Assembly: GCF_037038585.1 (NCBI RefSeq)
Contig: NC_092523.1
Coordinates: forward strand, 1,059,001-1,123,000
DNA: 64,000 bases
Direction of reading: 5' to 3'
Source: Patagioenas fasciata
Taxonomy: Eukaryota > Chordata > Aves > Columbiformes > Columbidae
A program made the position numbers and the translations under genes. Below are positions 15,522-30,950 of the stretch, piece after piece. The number at the start of each line of letters is the position of its first letter. Positions within the stretch are counted from its first letter, which is position 1. The notes below the pieces were generated by a model, which did not search any database, was not told the DNA's origin, and saw nothing but the letters and a program-made list of their open reading frames with translations.

Positions 15522-17173
15522 CGGGCGGGTTCAGCATCCCGGGGCTGTTTCTCGGGGTTTCTCCATCTCTCCCACACCACGTTCAGCGGGATGAGATGAA
15601 ACTCAAAGCCACGCTCAGCACATCACGCAGCCCCAGCCCGGGGGGTTTCTCTTCGCTGCCGCCCCCGGATCCCACCCCAGCCCATCTGGCTGTGCCCGAG
15701 GTGACGGAAACTGTGAACGGTTTGGACAGAGCTGTGAACGCAGCCCCAGCTTCCCCTGCCACCCCCTCCTCCACCTCCTTCTTCCGTGCCTGCAGATCTG
15801 ATTTTTCAGCCTGAATTTCATCAAACTGAAACCTTCAGGAGCAAAAGCACCCGGCGTGTCCTGGGGCAGGGACAGGGCCCCGTGCCCCACACCCTGTGGC
15901 CTCGAAGCAGGAGCAGCTTCACCAGGAGCTTAATTTCTCCAACTCCTCCATAACCGAGAGCTTTGGACTGAAAAATATAAGCCTTAAAATATAAACCTGA
16001 AAATATAAGCTTGAAAATACCATTCTCCCACTGAGCCCTGGCGTGATTCGCGTCTCCCCGCCACGCACCTTTGCTGCCCTCTCCTCCTCTGCTATTGCTC
16101 TAAAACCATACAAAATCATTACAAATTCCTCACGCGGCACAGGCACCGAGCGCTCGCACAGCACCGCGTCCGGTTCCGGCCTCGTGGCGGATTTAACCCG
16201 CAGCATTTGTCACAGCAGCGCTGGCACAGGACCCGCGTTCCTGTTGGACCAGCAGCCGCACAGGGGGGCGTCTGGGGGTGCTGAGCGAAGCCCGGCGCAG
16301 GGGGGGCTGTGGCGCCCCAACTTTGCCTCTGCAGAACCCACCGGAGAGAAAAACCAGCCGCTTTCCTCAGGAATTCCTCAAAGAGCCTCCCCGAACCGGG
16401 AAATGGCGCAGCCAAGCCGGGACAGCCCCGCGCCAGCTCCTGGCTCACACCAGAGATCTGAAGGTGACCAACGACAAAGCAAAAAAGGGGGGAAAAAAAG
16501 GGGTTCTATCCTTACAAGGAGTAAGAACTAGGGGTTCAGCCCCTCCTCAGTACAACCATCTGTTTTTATCGCTTTAGGAACGGCGGGAACACCGAGGGAA
16601 ACTGAGGCGACTCGCTCAGCCGCAGCATCCCGGCCGCTCCGGCAAAACCAGGCAAAAACGGCTATTTCCAACATTAAAATCAAGGAGAACGCAGCGGCGA
16701 GTCCTGCCAGGTCCGCTCCCCGCGCTGCCCTCCCGGCGGGAACACGCGGGAGCTGGACAGTTTGGATATTTTACGCCATTTTTGTTTGTTTTTAATGAAT
16801 GGCTTTGTGTGAGCCGCAGTTAAACGTCAGGCGCGTCTGCGGCCGCGCCAAGGGAACAGTCCCCCAAAACCACACCGGGCGCACGCTCCGGCTTCAACCC
16901 CCGCTGCCTTCCCGGGCGGGGGGCAGCACCGGGGCACCGGACCCTGCTCGCGCTCGGCTGGAGCCAAAATCCTCCTGGCGCGGTCCCGGGGGTCCATGTA
17001 AAGCCACAAACCCGCCCCGTGCGTCCGTCCGGCGCTGCCGACGCCTCCGGTCGCTGCCCGGTTTGTATGATCCGGGTGAAATCCTTTCCGAAGCCATGGC
17101 GGAGGTTCCGGGGGTGCTGGGGACGCCCCCCAGCACAATTTGGGTCTGTCCCGCTCCCTCCGCGCCGCCGGGC
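15522..17173. other. Intergenic sequence / probable TEX261 3' UTR side, no other gene
   Basis: Mostly unique sequence. Around 15970-16020 there are three 'aaaatataa' words. The part nearest 17173 should hold the TEX261 3' UTR. On the minus strand an ATTAAA (tttaat on +, about 16793) could be its poly(A) signal, about 380 bases past the stop, but this is weak. Confidence 0.35.
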
Positions 17174-22120
<4,947 letters not shown>

Positions 22121-22329
22121 GGCGGGGCCGGGCCGGGTCCCGCCGCTCCGGGTCCCGTCGCTCCGGCTCCGGGACCCGCTCCCGCTGCGGCCGCGGCGCT
22201 GAACACGCGGCGCCGGAACAAGAGAGACACGGCCCGGCCCGGCCCGGCCGCCGCCAGCCGGCGCCACAGCGACCCCTGCAGGCCGGGCGGGCTCCTGCTG
22301 CAGTGGCGGCGGCGAGCGGCGGGGGGACC

Positions 22330-23240
22330 CCGAAACGCGCGGGGAGCCCGAAATTGTGCAGGGACACCAAACAGAAGGGGTGCCCCGAAAAACAGAAGGA
22401 CCCAAAAAGTCGTACAGGGACTCCTAAAGTTGTACAGGGACCCTCAACCACAGGAGGACCCCGAAATGCGCGGGGACCCCAAAAATGCACAGGAAACCCC
22501 AAAATTGTACAGGGACACCAACAGAAGGGGCGCTCCGAAACGCAGAGGGACACAAAAATTCGTAGAGGGACCCCCAAAGTTGTAGAGGGATCCCCAAAGT
22601 TGTACAGGGAGCCTGAAATGAACAGGGACCCCCGAAATTGTACAAGGACCTCGAAACACACAGGGAGCCCAAAATACTGCAGGGACTTTGAACTGTGGGT
22701 GGCAACCCCCAAACACACTGGCACCCCCAAAATTGTACAGGGACCCCAAACCACGTGGGTGCCCCGAAACACACTGGGACCCCCAAAATTGTATGCGGAC
22801 CCCGAAATGAACAGAGACCCCCAAAGTTGTACAGGGAGCCCCAAAATTGTAGAGGGCCCCCCAACTGCAGGGGGTCCCTCGAAATTGTACAGGGACTCAT
22901 AAAAGCAGGGGCACCCCAAAACACACGGAGACTCCCCAAATTGTACAGAGACCCCAAAACACACAGCCCCCTCCCCCCCCCCCCAATTGTACAGGGACCC
23001 TGAACTTCGAGGGGACCCCAAAATGCACAGGGACACCCCCAAACCGTATGGACCCCCCCCCCAAACTGTACAGGGCTCTGAACCATACAAGGATCCCCCC
23101 ATACCATACAGGGACACCCCAGATCATACAGGGACCCCAAACTGCATGCGCACCCCCCAAACTGTGCAGGGAACTTCCCCAAACCTGTATAGGGAACCCC
23201 AAAACCACATAGAACCCCCCTTCGTGTGTGTTTAGGGAAC
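22330..23240. repeat. Degenerate minisatellite, core AAATTGTACAGGGACCCC
   Basis: Dozens of imperfect units (gttgtacagggacccc, gaaacacacaggg, cccaaaattgtac) just upstream of the TEX261 island. The minus strand reads as a long Gly/Val/Tyr-rich frame, an artefact of the repeat. Confidence 0.85.
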
Positions 23241-23274
23241 CTCTGTACCTATATGGGGATGCTGTGTCCAGTCC

Positions 23275-23730
23275 TACAGCCCCCCCCGCACCCATAGGGA
23301 CCCCTCTGCACCCGTAGGGACCCCTCTGCACCCGTAGGGAACCCCGACGATGTATAGGGACCCCTGATGATGTATAGAGACTCCGCACCCATATAGAGCC
23401 CCCACTGCAGCTCACATGGGGACCTCAGCACCCATATAGATTCTCCATTCACCTGTATAGGAGCCCTTGCATCCCCATAGGGACCCCGCAACCCCTATAA
23501 GGACCCCACAACCGCTATTTGGACCCAGAAGGGACGTGGGGACACCAGGTACCCCATATAGGGACCCTCCATCCATATAGGGACCCCTACACCTACCCAG
23601 GGACCCTGCGCTGGGACCCCAGCACCCATATGGGATCCCTGTCACCTATCTGGGGACCCTCCATCCATATAGGGACCCCCTGCGCCCATATAGGGATCCT
23701 TGCACCCACACGGGGACCCCTGTGTCTGGG
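23275..23730. repeat. Minisatellite, core CACCCATATAGGGACCCC
   Basis: Imperfect 18-28 bp units such as 'cacccgtagggacccctctg' and 'ccatatagggaccc', continuing the same repeat landscape as the preceding block but with a different core. Confidence 0.85.
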
Positions 23731-23789
23731 ACCGACCCCTCCCACCCCCAAAACTCGGGGATCCCCCGGGGGGACCCTCAGCCTCTTCC

Positions 23790-24295
23790 CTCCCCTGCAG
23801 CTGTACTGGGATGCACTGGGCTGCACTGGGATACGCTGGGCTGTACTGGGATGAACTGAGCTGCACTGGGATGAACTGAGCTGTACTGGGGTGAACTGGG
23901 CTGCTCTGGGATGCTCTGGAATGCACTGGACTGTACTGGCCTGGTACTGGTCTGGCTCTGGGCTGCACTGGAATGCACTGGGCTGCATTGGGATACACTG
24001 GGCTGCACGGAGTTGTACTGGGATACACTGAGCTATACTGGGTTGGTACTGGTTGGGCACTGATCTGCACTGGGCTGTACTGGGATGCACTGGAATGCAC
24101 TGGACTGCACTGGGCTGGTACTGGTCTGGCTCTGGGCTGCACTGGGCTGGCACAGATCTGCACTGGGTGTCACTGGGCTGCACTGGGAGGGGCACTGATC
24201 TGCACTGGGTGTCACTGGGTTGCACTGGGGGGGCACTGATCTGCACTGGGTGTCGCTGGGCTGCACTGGGCTGTACTGGGCTGTGCACTCAAGGC
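23790..24295. repeat. 10-bp minisatellite, core TGCACTGGGA/C
   Basis: About 45 units of roughly 10 bp (ctgtactgggatgcactggg). Near-identical core to the array at 12610-13110. Confidence 0.9.
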
Positions 24296-24439
24296 TCTCA
24301 CTGGAGTCGCTCCCTCCTTTCCCCCCACCCGGGGTGCCTGGGACCCCCCAGCCCTGCGGGGCACCCGTGGAATCCCCAAATCCCGGCGGGATCCCCGGGG
24401 GAGCAACCGCTGCGGGGAGGATTTTGGGGTGCTGCTGTG

Positions 24440-24660
24440 GAGCCCCTCGCTGCTGGGTGCAGGGGTGCTCATTTTGGGGGTGCTGGGGTGCTCACTGCTG
24501 GGTGCAGGGGTGCTCATTTTGGGGGTGCTGAGGTGCTCGGTGCTGGGTGTTCATTTGGGGGGCGCTGGGGTGCTCGGTGCTGGGTGCTCATTTGGGGGGC
24601 GTTGGGGTGCTCGGTGCTAGGTTCTGGGTGCTCATTTTGGGGTGCTCACTGCAGGCGGGG
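24440..24660. repeat. Minisatellite, core GGGGTGCTCATTTTGGGGG
   Basis: Six to eight imperfect units combining 'ggtgctcattttggggg', 'tgctggggtgctcg' and 'gtgctgggtgctc'. Confidence 0.8.
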
Positions 24661-24879
24661 GGGCTCAGTGACGAGGTGGCAGGCAGGACCTGTCACACGT
24701 GCACCCCCCTGCACGGCCCCGGGTGGGGGGCAGAGCTGGTGTCCCCCACTCAGAGCCGCTGGTCCCTCCGCGGGGCTGCCCAGGGGGCAGGGGGGGCAGA
24801 AGAGCCCTTTGACCCGCCCGTGTCACCCCGTGCCCAGGTCACACCCGCTGCCCGGGGCTGCACATTTGGGGCACCTTTA

Positions 24880-25270
24880 GCACGTGCCGACCGCCCCCCT
24901 GCACCCCCTGTCTTCCCCTTGCACCCCCTGAACCCCTCTGAACACCCCCGCACCCCCTGCCTTCCCCTTGCACCCCCTACATCCTCCTCCCTTCCCCTTG
25001 CACCCTTCGACACCCCTTTGAACCCCCCTGCATCCCCTACACCCCCCTGCACCCCCTGCACCCCCCTACACCCCCTGCCTTCCCCTTGTACCCCCCTGCA
25101 CCCTTCTGCACCCCCCCGCACCCCCTTTGCATCCTGGTGTCTTCCCCTTGCACCCCCCTGCACCCCCTGAACCCCGCTGCATCCCCTGCACCCCCTGCCT
25201 TCTCCTTGCCCCCCCACCAGTCTCCTGCCCCCCCGTGTATCCCCCTGCACCCCCTGTTGTCCTTGCCCCC
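24880..25270. repeat. Pyrimidine-rich minisatellite (CCCCCTGCACCCC)n
   Basis: Irregular 12-20 bp units of 'ccccttgcaccccctg' type, C-rich on the + strand, ending just before the G-rich array that starts near 25350. Confidence 0.85.
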
Positions 25271-25349
25271 CCGGGGCTCCCCCCATCCCCCAGCCGCTGC
25301 TGCCGCGCTGCCCCTCGGCCCCCCCAACCTCTCTGAGGCTCCGGGGATC

Positions 25350-26400
25350 GTGGGGGGGTGCATGGGGTTTATATACATGGGGGTGTGTGTGCACAGGGGC
25401 TGTGTGCATGGGGGGGGGTGTGCGTGGGGTTTATATGCATGGGGGGTGCATGGAGGGGCTGTGGATGTATATTCATGGGGGGGTGCTCGGGGTGTATGTG
25501 CACGGGGGTGTGTGTGCAGAGTGCGTGGGGCGGGTGGAGCTGCATGGGGTCTGCATGCATGGGGGGGCCTGGAGGGGTGTGCACACGGGGCGTGTGCGTG
25601 GGGGGTGTGTGCATGGGGGGGTGTGTGCATGGGGGGGTGTGTGCATGGGGGGTGTGCATGGGGGGTGTGCATGGGGGGTGTGTGCACGGGGGCTGTGTGC
25701 ATGGGGGTTGTCTGCACGGGGGGGTGTGTGCATGGGGGTGTGTGTGCATGGGGGTGTGCATGGGGTGTGTGTGCAAGAGGGGTGTGTGCATGGGGAGTGT
25801 ATGCACGGGGGGTGTGCATGGGGGGTGTGCACACGGGGGGTGTGTGCATGGGGAGTGTGTGCATGGGGGGGTGTGTGCATGGGGGATGTGCACACGGGGG
25901 GTGTGTGCATGGGGAGTGTGTGCATGGGGGGTGTGTGCACGGGGGCTGTGTGCACACGGGGGGTATGTGCACTAGGAGTGTGTGCATGGGGGGTGTGTGC
26001 ATGGGGGCTGTGCACACGGGGGGTGTGTGCATGGGGAGTGTGTGCATGGGGGGTGTGTGCACGGGGGCTGTGTGCATGGGGAGTGTGTGCATGGGGGGTG
26101 TGCACACGGGGGGTGTGTGCATGGGGAGTGTGTGCATGGGGGGTGTGCACACGGGGGCTGTGTGCATGGGGAGTGTGTGCATGGGGGGTGTGCACACGGG
26201 GGCTGTGTGCATGGGGAGTGTGTGCATGGGGGGTGTGCACACGGGGGGTGTGTGCATGGGGAGTGTGTGCATGGGGGGTGTGCACACGGGGGCTGTGTGC
26301 ATGGGGAGTGTGTGCATGGGGGGTGTGCACACGGGGTGTGTGTGCATGGGGGTTGTGTGCATGGGGGGTGTGCACACGGGGTGTGTGTGCACAGGGGGTG
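25350..26400. repeat. 1-kb G/T-rich minisatellite (TGTGTGCATGGGGGGTG)n
   Basis: About 60 units of 14-18 bp: 'gtgtgtgcatggggag', 'gtgcacacggggggt'. Higher-order units of about 50 bp are clear from 25990 to 26390. Strand-asymmetric: G-runs of four to nine on +, alternating TGTGTGCA between them. A 468-codon open frame crosses it but is only repeat translation. Confidence 0.95.
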
Positions 26401-27075
26401 CCGAGGCCAGGCCCCCTCCCCGCGCTGCTGTGACGGTCACCCCGCTGTTAACGCCCCCGGTCCCGCCGCTGAGCAGGGGGCTCCGGGACTGAGCGCTGAC
26501 CCCGGGGGCTCCAGCCCGGCCCCCCCAGCCCGGGGTCTGCCCCGGGCACCCCCAAGAGGGCACCGAGCAGCAGCAGAGCGGGGGGCTCTGCGGGGGGCTG
26601 GGCTGGGGCAGGCACCTGCAGACCCGGGGGGTCCGGGGTGCAAGGCACCTGCTCCCCGCATCGAGCAGGGCCCCCCCAAAGCAGCCGCAATGTTGAGCGT
26701 TTTCTAGTGCAAAATACGTGGTTTTCCCAGCCTGGGGTTTGCTGGAAATCGCCCGTTTTCACAGCGGTTCTGGCAGCAGCTGCTCACAAACGGCGGCTGG
26801 AAGCTGCTGGAAGCTCATCGGAGGGGGGACGGCCCGGATTTAGGGGGTCCCGCCGGTGGTGCGGGGCCTACCTGGGCCTCCCCGTGTCCCCCCGCCCCAA
26901 GGTTTCCCATTTCCCTTCAAATCCCCGTTTTTCCCCCTTTCCGCTCCCGGGGCTGCTCGGGCTGGAGCGGGAGCCCCCAGCTCGGGGCTGGAAGCAGCTG
27001 CGAGAGCCAGGGGGGCTTGGGGATGATTTTGGCCTTTGCACCCAGATGTGCGACTGCTGGGAGCATCAGCCACTG
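26401..27075. other. Unique GC-rich sequence, no gene recognised
   Basis: Non-repetitive island between two minisatellites. Open frames exist on both strands but none shows domain features or convincing splice flanks. Could be regulatory; nothing more can be said. Confidence 0.4.
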
Positions 27076-27079
27076 CCTG

Positions 27080-27540
27080 GGTGCGGGGCACCCCGAGAAC
27101 CCCGAGCACCCCAAGAACTCTGGGGACCCTGAGCACCTCGAGAACCCCGGGAACCCCAAGCACTCCAAGAACTCTTGGGACTCTGAACACTCCAAGAACT
27201 CCCTGAGAACCCCGGGGACCCAGAGCATCCTGAGCACCCCGAGCACCCCAGGCATCCTTGGCACCCCGGGTACCCTGAGCATCCCAAGCACCCTGAGCAC
27301 TCTAAACATCCTTGAGCATCCTGGGTATCCTGAGAACTCCAGGCACCCCAGGCATCCTTAGCACCCTGAGCATTCCAAGCAGCCCATCACCTTGGGGACC
27401 CTGAGCACCCCAAGGTACCCCAGGCGTCTTGAGTATCCTGGAAACCGCAAGCACCCCAGGTACCCTCGGCACACTGGGTACCCTGAGCACCCCAAGCACC
27501 CCGGGCACCCCAGGCACCCAAGCAGGGCACTCCGCACCCC
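27080..27540. repeat. Minisatellite, core GAGCACCCCAAGCACCCCGG
   Basis: Imperfect 10-12 bp steps (gagaaccccg, gagcatccc, ggcacccca). It is close to the reverse complement of the array at 965-1545. Confidence 0.85.
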
Positions 27541-27639
27541 CCGCAGCCCCCACACCACGTGCCCTGGGGGGACCCCCGATCAGAACCCCCCATCATCCCC
27601 TCCCCACCCCACAGGGATCGCCCGTGTCCTGTGGCAGCG

Positions 27640-27895
27640 CCCGCAGCTGCGAGGACACCAGCACAATGGGGACACGAGCAGAGAGGGGACACCAGCACAG
27701 GGGGACACCAGCACAGGGGGCCACCAGCACAGTGGGGCCACCAGCACAACGGGGACATCAGCACAGCGGGGACACGAGCAGAGCGGGGACACCAGCACAA
27801 CGGGGACACGAGCACAGGGGGACACGAGCAGAGCGGGGACACCAACACAACGGGGACACTAGCACAGGGGGAACACCAGCACACCGGGGCTCAGT
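27640..27895. repeat. Minisatellite (GGGGACACCAGCACAGC)n
   Basis: About 14 units of 17-18 bp, variants 'ggggacacgagcagagc' and 'gggccaccagcacag'. Confidence 0.9.
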
Positions 27896-27949
27896 CCCGT
27901 CCTGGGGACCAGGGGGCAGGATCAGTCCTGGAGGGACCCTGGGGACCCC

Positions 27950-28340
27950 ACCGGGGGTTTGGGACCCTCCCGTGCTGCAGCGGGGGCGGGCACGTCCCCC
28001 GGCGGCTGCGGGGCTGCGCTGCGCCTGCTGTCGGGTTGGTTTTTTCTCCCCTTTTATTTCTATTTTCTTTTTTCCCTTATTTCTCTCCAATTCAACCCAG
28101 CAACAAAATGGCCGCGCGGTCCGTGTCCGCGCCCCGCCGGGAGCGGCCCCGCCGCTGGGAGCGCCCCCGCCGCGGCCGGGCACCGGGGCACGAGTAATGT
28201 GCGAGCGCACCCCGGGAGCGGCGCGCCCGCCTCCTGCTCTTCCCCGTTCGAGCTCTCCATGTATCTGACAGAGCTGTTTTCTGCTTCTCTCCCCCGCGCC
28301 TCGCATCTCCCCCACCGCCCGCATCCCAATTCCTGCCCCC
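27950..28340. promoter_or_regulatory. CpG island without an identified gene
   Basis: CpG-dense sequence interrupted by a T-rich stretch at 28038-28080. It contains a short frame from ATG 28108 (MAARSVSAPRRERPRR..., 29 codons) that looks compositional. It could be the promoter of a noncoding RNA or a distal element; no splice partner was found. Confidence 0.35.
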
Positions 28341-28599
28341 GCGCCCCCCCCGGGCACCCCCGGGTTTCTCACTCCCCCCAGCCCCTCTGCATCCTCATGG
28401 AGCAGGGTGGGGGTTGCCCCATGGATCCCGCCTGTCACCCCCCAGCCTGCGCACCCCCGTGGGCTGGGGGTGCTCATCCCACCCCCGCCCCTGCTTGGGG
28501 TTTTGCCTCCCCCTTCCAGCCCCACACATCCCCACACACGGGGTTCTGCCCCCCCTAAGCCTTTAGCATCCTCCTGGGTGGGGATTTGACGCCCGAACC

Positions 28600-29085
28600 C
28601 CACACATCCCCACAGATGGACCTTTCTCAGCCCCCCATCCCCACGCACACATCTTTTCCCCCACCCCCTCCCAAGCCCCGCACATCCGCACGGATGCAAT
28701 TTTGCCCCCCCTAAGCCCCGCACATCCCCATGGATGTAATTTTGACCCCCAAGCCCCACACATTCCCCATGGATGCAATTTTGCCTCCCCAAAGCCCCGC
28801 ACATCCCCATGGATGCAATTTTGACCCCAAGCCCCGCACATTCCCCATGGATGCAATTTTGCCTCCCCAAAGCCCCGCACATCCCCATGGATGCAATTTT
28901 GACCCCAAGCCCCGCACATCCCCATGGATGCAATTTTGACCCCAATCCCCGCACATCCCCATGGATGCAATTTTGCCCCCCCAAAGCCCCACGCATCCCC
29001 ATGGATACAATTTTGCCCCCCCCAAGCCCCACACATCCCCGTGGATACAATTTTGCCCCCCAAGCCCCGCACATCCCCACAGACG
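28600..29085. repeat. 36-bp minisatellite (CATCCCCATGGATGCAATTT core)
   Basis: About 13 units of 36-41 bp combining AAGCCCCGCACATCCCCATG with GATGCAATTTTGCCCCCC. Each unit carries the palindrome CATCCATGG-like 'ccatgg' and an ATGCAAT octamer-like word. Confidence 0.95.
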
Positions 29086-29089
29086 CGCG

Positions 29090-29420
29090 TTCCCCACCCC
29101 CGCCCCCCGCCCGGCCCCGTGGGGCGCAGCAGGCGGCAGGGGCAGCAGCTGCGCGCCCCCCCGCCCCGCCCCGCCGCGCCGCGCTCGCTCCGTTCCGCTC
29201 CGTTCCGTTCGGCCGCGCTGATGCGGGCTGACAGCCCGGAGCGCCGGGCGCTGCGCCGCGGCCCCGGCTATTTCGGTCTCCGCTAATTTGCTCCGTGTTG
29301 GGCGGGGGGTCGCGCTCCGGTCAGCCCTGCCTGATACTATATTCCAGTTTGTTCCGGGAAAGGTTCTGCTGTCACCTCCCCTCAGCCGTGATGTGCTCCC
29401 CGAACCGTGAATGCACCGCG
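29090..29420. promoter_or_regulatory. CpG island / unique element between TEX261 and NAGK
   Basis: Follows the 36-bp array. Highly CpG-rich to about 29320, then unique AT-containing sequence (gatactatattccagtttg). No coding potential recognised. Possible promoter or enhancer. Confidence 0.35.
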
Positions 29421-29629
29421 GCTGGGGACCCGGCCGGGTGAGCCCCGCAGCCTGCTCGGCGCTGGGGACACCCCGGGCTGGGGGCGCCCCCGTCCCTCCG
29501 CTTCAGCTGGGGAGAGCTGGGGGTGACGGGGGCCCCAGCGGGAAAGGGGAGGTGTGGGGCTACAGGTGCCACTGGGATGTACCCCCCCCCCCAGCCGCCC
29601 AGGGGCCTGCTGCCGTGTCCCAGTGTTAC

Positions 29630-30400
29630 TCCAGTGCAACCCAGCTGGGCCCAGCCTGTCCCCATGGAATGGTACCAGAGCCCAGTGTGTCCCCATGGGG
29701 TTGTAGGGCAACCCAGTGTGTGCCCATGGGGTGGTACAGGAGCCCAGAGTGTCCCCATGGAGTGGTGCGGTAGCCCAGCATGTCACTATGGGGCGGTACA
29801 GCAGGCCAGCATGTCCCCATGGAGTGGCACGGTAGCCCAATGTGTCCCCGTGGGGTTGTAAGGCAACTCAGTGTGTGCCCATGGGGTGGTACCGGAGCCC
29901 AGTGTGTCCTCATGGGGTTCTAGAGCAGCCCAGTGTGTCCTCATGGAGTCTTAGGAGAACCTAGTGTGTCCCCATGAGGTGGTACCAGAGCTCAATGTGT
30001 CCCCATGGGGTGGTACTGGAGCTCAATGTGTCCCCATGGGGTTCTAGGGCAGTCCAGTGTGTCCCCATGGGGTCTTAAGAGAACCTAATGTGTCCCCAAG
30101 AGGTGGTACAGGAGCCCAATGTGTCCCCATGGGGTTGTAGGGCAGCCCAGTGAGGTGGTCCCTATGGGGTGGTACCGGAGCCCAATGTGTCCTGTGGGGC
30201 TGTGGGGCAGCCCAGTGTGTCCCCATGGGGTCTTAGGCCACCATGTCCTCATGGGGTGGTGCAGGAGCCAAATGTGTCCCCGTGGGGTTGTAGGGGAGCC
30301 CACCATGTCCCCATGGGGTGGCAGAGGAGCCCCGCACATCCCCATGGGGTTGTAGGGCAGCCCAGCGTGTTCCCATGGGTTGGTACAAGAGGTCCCCCCA
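29630..30400. repeat. 30-bp minisatellite (GTGTCCCCATGGGGTGGTAC)n
   Basis: About 25 units of about 30 bp with two alternating halves, 'catggggttgtagggcagc' and 'catggggtggtaccggagc'; each has the palindromic CCCCATGGGG. Confidence 0.95.
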
Positions 30401-30639
30401 TACCCCTGCCCCACACTGGCCCCATGCGATGCCACCGAGGTCCCCAGCCCACGCAGCTCCTCAGGGGGGTGGTTGAAGCCCAGCAGGGCTGCAGAGGTGC
30501 CCCGGGACCCCCCAGCTGTGTGCTGTGGGGTGCTGGGTGCCCCGGGATGCTCAGGTGCCTGTTGGGGTGTGGGGGAGCCCCCTCATGGCCCTGGCTCCCC
30601 GCTGCCCCATGGTGAAAAAATCTGTGGCTTTGGTTACTT

Positions 30640-30950
30640 CCCTGGCCTTGGGGTGCCCGTCCAGATTTGGGGTTCACCCCTGGCTCTGGGGGAGGCCCTG
30701 GGGCTCCCATCTAGGTCTGGGGTGCTCCCCTGGACCTGGGGTCCCATCTCCCCTTGTCAGGGGTTTGGGGGTCCCATGTCTCCTCGGCAGGACTTTGGGG
30801 GTCCCGTGTCCCCTGGGTGGGGATTCAGGGGTCCCATCTCCTTTGGGTGGGAGTTCGAGGGTCTCATCTCCCCTTGGTGAGGGTTTGGGGGTCCTATGTC
30901 CCCTGGTTGAGGGTTTGGGGGTCCCATGTCCCCTGTTTGGGGGTGCAGCC
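30640..30950. repeat. Minisatellite (TTTGGGGGTCCCATGTCCCC)n
   Basis: About nine imperfect units of 28-30 bp with variants such as 'ttgagggtttgggggtccc'. Confidence 0.85.

Noticed and set aside
25086-26492. 468-codon open frame rich in Cys-Met-Gly-Val
   Set aside because: It is a translation of the G/T minisatellite; all frames on both strands stay open because the unit lacks stop codons. No start, splice or domain evidence.
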